Part shown: in pieces, positions 59,406 to 64,000 of the stretch
Layout: each line of letters starts with the position of its first letter
Numbering within the stretch: position 1 is the stretch's first letter
NCBI GenBank assembly: GCA_963682005.1
Contig: OY820914.1
Coordinates: forward strand, 3,658,001-3,722,000
Source: CAIYUC01 sp963682005
Lineage (GTDB): Bacteria; Bacteroidota; Bacteroidia; Bacteroidales; FEN-979
Length of the DNA stretch: 64,000 nt
Direction: 5' to 3'
Notes under the pieces: generated by a model
Told to the model about the DNA's origin: nothing
Databases searched by the model: none
What the model saw: only the letters and a program-made list of their open reading frames with translations
Position numbers and translations under genes: made by a program

Positions 59406-60743
59406 TCAATCATCCTTCAGACACCGGGCGGAATTCCCATTGTCAAGGTATTCGTTGATATTCCGGATCGGATTGTTATTAAGTGCATTGAAAGAGCGGT
59501 TGACTCCCCAGGATGTAAAGTTCGGTGTGGATGACCACCAGTATCCCCACACACCGGCGGAGAAAAAGTTCGCGGTGTAGTCAAGCATTCCACCGGGCAA
59601 TGCGCTGAATCCGAACAGATCGTTCCCATTGCCTCCCTCCAGCCATCCGTCGCTGCTTTTCAGGTTGAAGGCCGCATCAAATCCCCGGGCGCTGGTATTC
59701 TCCCAGACCGGATCCCCGATCCCATACTCACTGTCGGCGGTCCCTTCCAGTATTTTCCACTCTTCGTCGGAAGGAATATGCCAGCCTGGCGGACAAATTC
59801 CCTGGTATAGTGTCGTCGTGAAATATTGCATCATCTCGTACCAATAATAAAGACCGCCATATTTTGTGCAGTTGGAGGGTTGATTGTCGTAACAGTATTT
59901 TTCAATGATCCCGTTGTTCATCGTGTGCTGGGTTGCGGGGATCATGACACCGACATTCATATTTTCCTTCAACCAGCACTGGCCGGCAATCTGTATTGTG
60001 TGATAAACCTGTCCTCCATGAATCACGACGGGTATCCCGGGACATGGGATGTTGGTGGCGAACTGAAAGCGATGGATCCCGCTTACCCCGGCGGTATCAA
60101 GGATCCCGGATTCCAGGCATGCCAGGCTCCGGGTCTTTTTACCTGATTTCTCCCGGGAATAAGTGCGGACGGTGCCGCTATGCGTCAATGAACAACCGGA
60201 AGGGTTGTTCCCGCCCGTTGCCAGGATTTTTATCGTTTGGCTGATGCCGTTCCAGGTGGCTGTAAGAAAGAAAAGACGCCCTTCGCCGGGAACAAAGCGG
60301 AACGAGTGGCGCCCTTCTTCGAGGTTCTGCTTCATGGAAAGTACTTCTTTCCCCTGAAGATCCCGTACCTGCAGTTCCACCAATCCCTGCCCGGGCATAT
60401 CCAGCGATACCTCCGTTTCATTCTCCACCGGGTTGGGAACACAGGGAACCAACTGAAAAGAAGTGATCCCCTGCTTTTGCTGTTGCACACCAACCGGAAA
60501 GCCCTGTGCGTATCCAACATAAAGCATCCTGTCGTACGGCATTATCTCAAGGGATACGGTTGTATCAGGCCACACCAGAAGGGTATCGGTCCCCTGCACA
60601 CGGTTGATCACCCGGATGCTGTCAAGCTGAATGTAAGCATCATCATTCACTGCCGTGAAGGTAAGGTTCAGCAATTCTTTCTGCGCCGCGGCCGCCATCG
60701 TAAAAACCAGGACGAACAGCGTGAGGAGTAGCGTTGATTTCAT
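59406..60743 (-). CDS. FISUMP (Fib_succ_major) protein with internal T9SS-sorting-like domain
   Basis: A 445-residue exported protein: signal ending AAAAQ, a beta domain, then residues ~105-185 looking like a type IX secretion sorting domain (VPCVPNPVENETEVSLDMPGQG, LQVRDLQGKEVLS, GRLFFLTATWNG), and a C-terminal Fib_succ_major domain (YHTIQIAGQCWLKENMNVG, CPPGWHIPSDEEWKILEG, GYWWSSTPN, SARCLKDD). T9SS sorting domains are normally at the C-terminus; the internal position is odd and may mean it is a structural relic. Related to the protein at 55268. Confidence 0.82.
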   Translation of the reverse strand: MKSTLLLTLFVLVFTMAAAAQKELLNLTFTAVNDDAYIQLDSIRVINRVQGTDTLLVWPDTTVSLEIMPYDRMLYVGYAQGFPVGVQQQKQGITSFQLVPCVPNPVENETEVSLDMPGQGLVELQVRDLQGKEVLSMKQNLEEGRHSFRFVPGEGRLFFLTATWNGISQTIKILATGGNNPSGCSLTHSGTVRTYSREKSGKKTRSLACLESGILDTAGVSGIHRFQFATNIPCPGIPVVIHGGQVYHTIQIAGQCWLKENMNVGVMIPATQHTMNNGIIEKYCYDNQPSNCTKYGGLYYWYEMMQYFTTTLYQGICPPGWHIPSDEEWKILEGTADSEYGIGDPVWENTSARGFDAAFNLKSSDGWLEGGNGNDLFGFSALPGGMLDYTANFFSAGVWGYWWSSTPNFTSWGVNRSFNALNNNPIRNINEYLDNGNSARCLKDD

Positions 60744-60810
60744 GGATTATGGATTTGGTTGATGACTTGGGTGGTGCAAATATATTAAAGAATCAGGGTA
60801 AATAAGCGGT

Positions 60811-60846
60811 CGGAGGATGGAGAATGGAGGATGGAGGATAGAGGAT
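60811..60846. repeat. heptanucleotide tandem array (GAGGATG)
   Basis: About five 7-bp units (GAGGATG, GAGAATG, GAGGATG, GAGGATA, GAGGATC). Complementary in unit to the array at 38101. Confidence 0.75.
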
Positions 60847-60900
60847 CTCGCAGCTCGTGGCCCGCAGCTTGAGGCCCGTGACTCCTGGCCCGCAGCCCAG

Positions 60901-60938
60901 GACCTGATGTCAGCTCGTCATCCCCGCGAAAGCGGGGA
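60901..60938 (+). repeat. 38-bp dispersed repeat, second copy
   Basis: Identical to 56746-56783, ending in the GAAA-loop hairpin CCCCGC-GAAA-GCGGGG. Confidence 0.85.
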
Positions 60939-60982
60939 AAGGTCAGAAGGAGACAGGGCGAAGATTGAATGAGAAACTTCAA

Positions 60983-61013
60983 TTTGCGATTTTCCTTTGT
61001 ATTGCTACCTTTG
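60983..61013 (+). promoter_or_regulatory. promoter of the VOC gene
   Basis: TTTG (60983-60986), 19 bp, then consensus TACCTTTG (61006-61013), about 75 bp before the start codon. Confidence 0.65.
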
Positions 61014-61086
61014 TAATGCAGGGCGAAATCCTTTTGCATGACACGGCCGGTGGTATGCGTAATGACATATTCACAAAGTCAAAAAA

Positions 61087-61623
61087 GTGATGAGAATGAA
61101 AAAGATAATATTGCTAGTTCTTGCATTTACCATGACATTTGCTCTTGGTTTCGCTTTTAAATCGATCACAATGAAAAATAGCAACAGTCAGGAATCAATG
61201 AAAAAAGTAACAGGTATCGGTGGGATCTTCTTTAAGTGTAAGGACCCGAAAAAGGTAAGGGAATGGTACCAGAAGAACCTTGGTTTAAACACAAACCAAT
61301 ACGGGGCAGTTTTTGAATGGAGACAAGGAGCTGACACGACCAAAAAAGGCTTTACTCAGTGGAGCCCATTCAATGAAAAAACTAAATATTTTGAACCTTC
61401 AACCAGGGACTTTATGATCAATTACAGGGTTGAAGACTTAGAAGCGCTTGTCGGACAACTGAAGGAAAACGGAGTAACAATTGTTGACACAATTGAAACA
61501 GTTGAGTATGGCAAATTTGTTCACATCATGGACATAGAAGGGAACAAAATTGAATTATGGGAGCCGAACGACGTCGTATATGAAAAATTGGGCATCCAAA
61601 TGGGCAGCAAGACAACGAAATAA
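61087..61623 (+). CDS. VOC-family (glyoxalase/bleomycin-resistance-like) protein with N-terminal membrane anchor
   Basis: A 178-residue protein with an N-terminal hydrophobic segment (IILLVLAFTMTFALGFAF) and a vicinal-oxygen-chelate domain: VTGIGGIFFKCKDPKKVREWYQKNLGL, FMINYRVEDLEALVGQLKENGVTIV and VHIMDIEGNKIELWEP, where the last Glu is a typical metal ligand. VOC proteins usually are cytosolic; the export or anchor segment is unusual. Substrate unknown. Start 61087 or 61090/61096 cannot be separated. Confidence 0.85.
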   Translation: MMRMKKIILLVLAFTMTFALGFAFKSITMKNSNSQESMKKVTGIGGIFFKCKDPKKVREWYQKNLGLNTNQYGAVFEWRQGADTTKKGFTQWSPFNEKTKYFEPSTRDFMINYRVEDLEALVGQLKENGVTIVDTIETVEYGKFVHIMDIEGNKIELWEPNDVVYEKLGIQMGSKTTK

Positions 61624-61842
61624 CAGTTATAATGAACGCCAGCCGCCAATAAAAAGGGCTTCGTATGTTCTCCTTTCGCAACCAGGCATGAAGCCGCATT
61701 CACGAAAACACCTGCCACACCTGTAAGTGGAGCGGGCTTAGATGGCCGGGATTCACCCGGCCTGTTCATGACATTCAATACTACGGGATTTAATAGAAAC
61801 CTGTCACGACTGAGTATATTACGACTGGCGGCGATAACGAGT

Positions 61843-61850
61843 TATCTTTG
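61843..61850 (+). promoter_or_regulatory. -7 promoter box of the carbonic anhydrase gene
   Basis: TATCTTTG matches TAnnTTTG, 57 bp before the carbonic anhydrase start. No clear TTG at -33. Confidence 0.55.
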
Positions 61851-61906
61851 TATAAAATTTGTAATATTCACAAAGATTTCTGAAGATAACTTTAATAACC
61901 GACAAA

Positions 61907-62665
61907 ATGAAAAAAGCAATTAATTCAATTATAATGGCAGTCGTGGCTATTGTTATGATGACATCGTGTAATAGCAACACATCAAGCTCGACTTCATCCG
62001 CAGGGACTGACTCAACATCGGTCGTAACAGAGGCCCCCATTGTAGACAAAGTATTAACAGCAGCGGAACAACAGGCTTTAACGCCTGATATGGTTATACA
62101 AAGCCTGAAAGAAGGCAACAAGCGTTTCATGAACAGCAGCTTGACAGCGAGAAATCACTCGGCATTGGTGCGTGATGCATCGCAAGGACAATATCCAAAA
62201 GCTGTTATCCTGTCCTGCCTGGACAGCAGGGTTCCTGTAGAAGACATCTTTGACAAAGGTATCGGAGACCTTTTTGTAGCAAGAGTTGCAGGAAACTTTG
62301 TAAATGAAGACATATTGGGAAGTATGGAGTATGGCTGCAAAGTTTCCGGGGCAAAACTTATTCTGGTGTTGGGACATGAATCGTGTGGTGCCATTAAATC
62401 AGCGATAGACAACGTCAAGCTGGGTAATATAACGGCCATGCTTTCAAAAATAAAACCGGCAATCGTCCAATCAGCGGACTATAAAGGGGAAAAAACATCA
62501 AAAAATGCTGACTATGTCCGGTATGTTGCCATAAAAAATGTTGAAAGCACCATTGAAATGATAAAGCAAAAAAGTCCCATTCTGAAAGAGATGGCAGACA
62601 AGAGTGAAATAAAAATTGCAGGAGCCTATTATGACCTTCATACTGGTGAAGTGATTTTCCTGTAA
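61907..62665 (+). CDS. lipoprotein beta-class carbonic anhydrase
   Basis: A 252-residue protein with a lipoprotein signal (IVMMTSCNS, Cys 23), a Ser/Thr-rich linker, and a beta-carbonic anhydrase: ILSCLDSRVPVE (Cys, Asp-Ser-Arg dyad), ARVAGNFV, GSMEYGCKVSGAKLILVLGHESCGAIKSAI (His and Cys zinc ligands) and IAGAYYDLHTGEVIFL. It interconverts CO2 and bicarbonate in the periplasm or at the outer-membrane face. Beta-class enzymes are more often cytoplasmic. Start 61907 is preceded by a -7 box at 61843. Confidence 0.92.
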   Translation: MKKAINSIIMAVVAIVMMTSCNSNTSSSTSSAGTDSTSVVTEAPIVDKVLTAAEQQALTPDMVIQSLKEGNKRFMNSSLTARNHSALVRDASQGQYPKAVILSCLDSRVPVEDIFDKGIGDLFVARVAGNFVNEDILGSMEYGCKVSGAKLILVLGHESCGAIKSAIDNVKLGNITAMLSKIKPAIVQSADYKGEKTSKNADYVRYVAIKNVESTIEMIKQKSPILKEMADKSEIKIAGAYYDLHTGEVIFL

Positions 62666-62964
62666 ACCAGGTATGCGTTACAGAGTCGGCAGTTGGCAGC
62701 CCGCAGCGCTCCGGCGTCACAGATGCCCGCCAGCCAGTTTTTTTTTAATATTTTTCAGGCAACCAATAGAGGTTGAGGTGTTACTATAAAAGGCAACAGG
62801 GCAGTTGGCAGTTGGCAGTCGGCAGTCAGCAGTTGACAGTTGACAGTTGACAGCACGTCGGCGTGAGAGAAGCCCGCCATAGATTTTTTTCGAAGTACCG
62901 GTCAAAATATGTAAAGTTTCACTATATTTAGTGGCTGAATCAGTTCAATTTAATTCATGTCAAG
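62666..62964. repeat. intergenic region with heptamer array
   Basis: No gene is seen. It holds GCAGTCGGCAGTTGG-like sequence (62683-62700) and the GCAGTTG/ACAGTTG heptamer array (62802-62854). Confidence 0.65.
62802..62854. repeat. heptanucleotide tandem array (GCAGTTG)
   Basis: Seven to eight 7-bp units: GCAGTTG twice, GCAGTCG, GCAGTCA, GCAGTTG, then ACAGTTG twice and a partial ACAG. Confidence 0.85.
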
Positions 62965-63594
62965 ATGAAAAAGTCATTTACAGTATTGATCATGGTGCTC
63001 ATGATGGCATCTTCCTATGCCCAGCTAAACCCGGTGAACAACCTAAACTGGCATCACTGGTATGAGTACCCGTATAACTTTTATTCGTTGTCATGGGATG
63101 TACCTGCACTTTCCGTGACTGATACGCTGGTTGGGTATAACGTTTACAGGGATAATGATCTCTGGCGGTTCCAGGAAAGCACCGGGGTATTTTGCATACC
63201 CGACAATTGCCAGGATCCTTATTTTCTTCTTATCTATGGATGCTGGATCAAGGTTAAAGCTGTTTATAATTCCAATCATGCAGAATCGCTCCCCGGTGAT
63301 TCAATTCTTGATCCCGGAGTTTTAATCGGACAAAAGGAAATATCAAGGCTTCCGGCAATGATCCTTACAAATCCGGTGAAAAGGGGAGAGGCGATCAAAC
63401 TCAGAGTGAATGGCCTTCCACAGGAACTCAGCATAACACTCCTGAATACGCAGGGAGTAAAGGTAAAGGAAGTGAATACGCGGGGCGGGAAATCAGCCAT
63501 TGAGTTGGAATCTGCTGGTCTGCCGGCCGGGTTGTATTTCCTGGTCATCCAGGATGATCATTCCCGTGGCGTTCAGAAAGTGATCATTCAATGA
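62965..63594 (+). CDS. secreted protein with C-terminal type IX secretion sorting domain
   Basis: A 209-residue protein with a signal peptide (ending ASSYAQ), a fibronectin-like beta domain (NLNWHHWYEYPYNFYSLSWDVPA, VGYNVYRDNDLW) and a C-terminal T9SS type A sorting domain (ILTNPVKRGEAIKLRVNG, SITLLNTQGVKVKE, GLPAGLYFLVI, VQKVIIQ). It should be exported across the outer membrane and released or anchored. No enzyme motif. The next gene starts 43 bp downstream. Confidence 0.85.
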   Translation: MKKSFTVLIMVLMMASSYAQLNPVNNLNWHHWYEYPYNFYSLSWDVPALSVTDTLVGYNVYRDNDLWRFQESTGVFCIPDNCQDPYFLLIYGCWIKVKAVYNSNHAESLPGDSILDPGVLIGQKEISRLPAMILTNPVKRGEAIKLRVNGLPQELSITLLNTQGVKVKEVNTRGGKSAIELESAGLPAGLYFLVIQDDHSRGVQKVIIQ

Positions 63595-63637
63595 TCGCAG
63601 GGAATCTGGTAGCCACAATCCTATGAACGTCAACATC

Positions 63638-64000
63638 ATGAAAAAACTGGTCATCGCACTTCTCCTGGCATCAGTCGGCTATTTCAATCTGTCAGCACAA
63701 AAGATCATGAACGGGATCGTTCCCGGTCAGCAATATACTTCGGGACTGCAGGTTAACCGTGGCCTTTGCGATACGATCTTTTCATTTCCCACATTCGATT
63801 CCATCCCTGCAGGCCTGGCGTTTGACGGGACATTTTTCTATTCAACGGCCCAATATCCCGGATTGATCAATAAATATCTTCCCACTGGACAGATGGCGGG
63901 TACGCTTCCCAACCCTGCCCCGGGAAGCGGGACATTCGGAGGGGACCTGGATTTTGATGGCACGCATCTTTGGATGGTAATTGAACAGGCAGGAAAGATC
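63638..64000 (+). CDS. exported protein of unknown function, cut by the window end
   Basis: An open frame from Met 63638 (MKKLVIALLLASVGYFNLSAQ, a signal peptide) runs off the right edge with no stop. An in-frame ATG at 63623 is five codons upstream. The visible mature part (GIVPGQQYTSGLQVN, IPAGLAFDGTFFYSTAQYPGLINKY, GGDLDFDGTHLWMV) suggests the first blades of a beta-propeller. It may belong with the T9SS cargo gene upstream. Confidence 0.7.
   Translation, partial: MKKLVIALLLASVGYFNLSAQKIMNGIVPGQQYTSGLQVNRGLCDTIFSFPTFDSIPAGLAFDGTFFYSTAQYPGLINKYLPTGQMAGTLPNPAPGSGTFGGDLDFDGTHLWMVIEQAGKI

Larger units (their letters stand above)
60744..61086. repeat. intergenic region with heptamer array, 38-bp repeat and a promoter
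   Basis: No gene is seen. It holds the GAGGATG heptamer array (60811-60846), a GC-rich CCCGCAGC-type stretch (60850-60900), the second copy of the 38-bp repeat (60901-60938) and, near 61006, a promoter for the VOC gene. Confidence 0.7.

Noticed and set aside
61744..61762. Terminator after the VOC gene (GGCCGGG-ATTCA-CCCGGCC)
   Set aside because: A perfect 7-bp stem but no T run follows and it is 120 bp from the stop codon.

Overview
The window looks like a chromosomal segment of a Bacteroidota bacterium, most likely Bacteroidales-like and probably anaerobic or microaerophilic. The signs are TAnnTTTG-type -7 promoter boxes, TonB-dependent receptors with carboxypeptidase-like N-terminal domains, a type IX secretion C-terminal sorting domain, Fib_succ_major (FISUMP) proteins, an RND-TolC fusion and an inositol-sphingolipid locus. 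This placement is inference; there is no rRNA or phylogenetic marker here. One tRNA (Ala, CGC anticodon) is present.

Layout. (1) 11-11455: an RND-TolC efflux fusion followed by a tightly overlapping inositol-lipid operon: myo-inositol-phosphate synthase, PgpA-type phosphatase, GtrA-like protein, DUF5686 outer-membrane protein, CDP-alcohol phosphatidyltransferase, DUF4833 protein and an Aur1-like PAP2 enzyme. (2) 11490-25395: mixed housekeeping and envelope genes: M28 peptidase, AI-2E-family transporter, START protein, a short-repeat protein, DUF2254, a zinc phospholipase C-like protein, CsbD, PepSY-like, a His-rich lipoprotein, aldehyde dehydrogenase and an ankyrin-metallo-beta-lactamase fusion. 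(3) 25633-33090: an accessory redox/metal island bounded by two ArsR regulators: small thioredoxin, HdrA-like N-terminal protein, 2[4Fe-4S] ferredoxin, three DGC-domain proteins (the first fused to a GcvH-like lipoyl domain), lipoprotein, outer-membrane barrel, Cys-tailed thioredoxin-like protein and an ABC exporter. (4) 33126-39678: sulfatase, BamA-like protein, LuxR regulator, K+/H+ antiporter. (5) 40076-44003: an operon of ArsM-like methyltransferase, a 35-codon Cys-rich peptide gene, a radical SAM/SPASM protein, a thioredoxin-thioredoxin reductase fusion and DUF302; I read it as a candidate RiPP locus.

(6) 44189-55103: a metal region: PAP2, MbnP, a TonB receptor with an OprC-like CxxxM motif, peroxiredoxin, a decayed PLP lyase, a CsbD chimera, Mrp ATPase, CGGC protein, a second TonB receptor, DUF5320, two NifX-like proteins and DUF134. 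Three palindromes of the form TGAAC-N4-GTTCA sit in the promoters of this region and suggest one regulon. (7) 55268-64000: FISUMP proteins, a repeat-rich stretch with heptanucleotide tandem arrays and GAAA-loop hairpins, a cobalamin-riboswitch-like remnant, a DUF1330 pseudogene, a REP/RAYT remnant, a metallo-beta-lactamase-fold protein, VOC protein, lipoprotein carbonic anhydrase, a T9SS cargo protein and a protein running off the window end.

The strongest candidates for undescribed biology are the DGC/lipoyl/Hdr-like island, the peptide-radical SAM operon, the TGAAC-N4-GTTCA regulon, and a bipartite promoter element (GAATGAT, then RTGTAAY) held at an identical 58-bp distance from the -7 box in three promoters, one of which drives a CsbD-signal-peptide chimera. 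All family assignments come from reading motifs; no database search was run.
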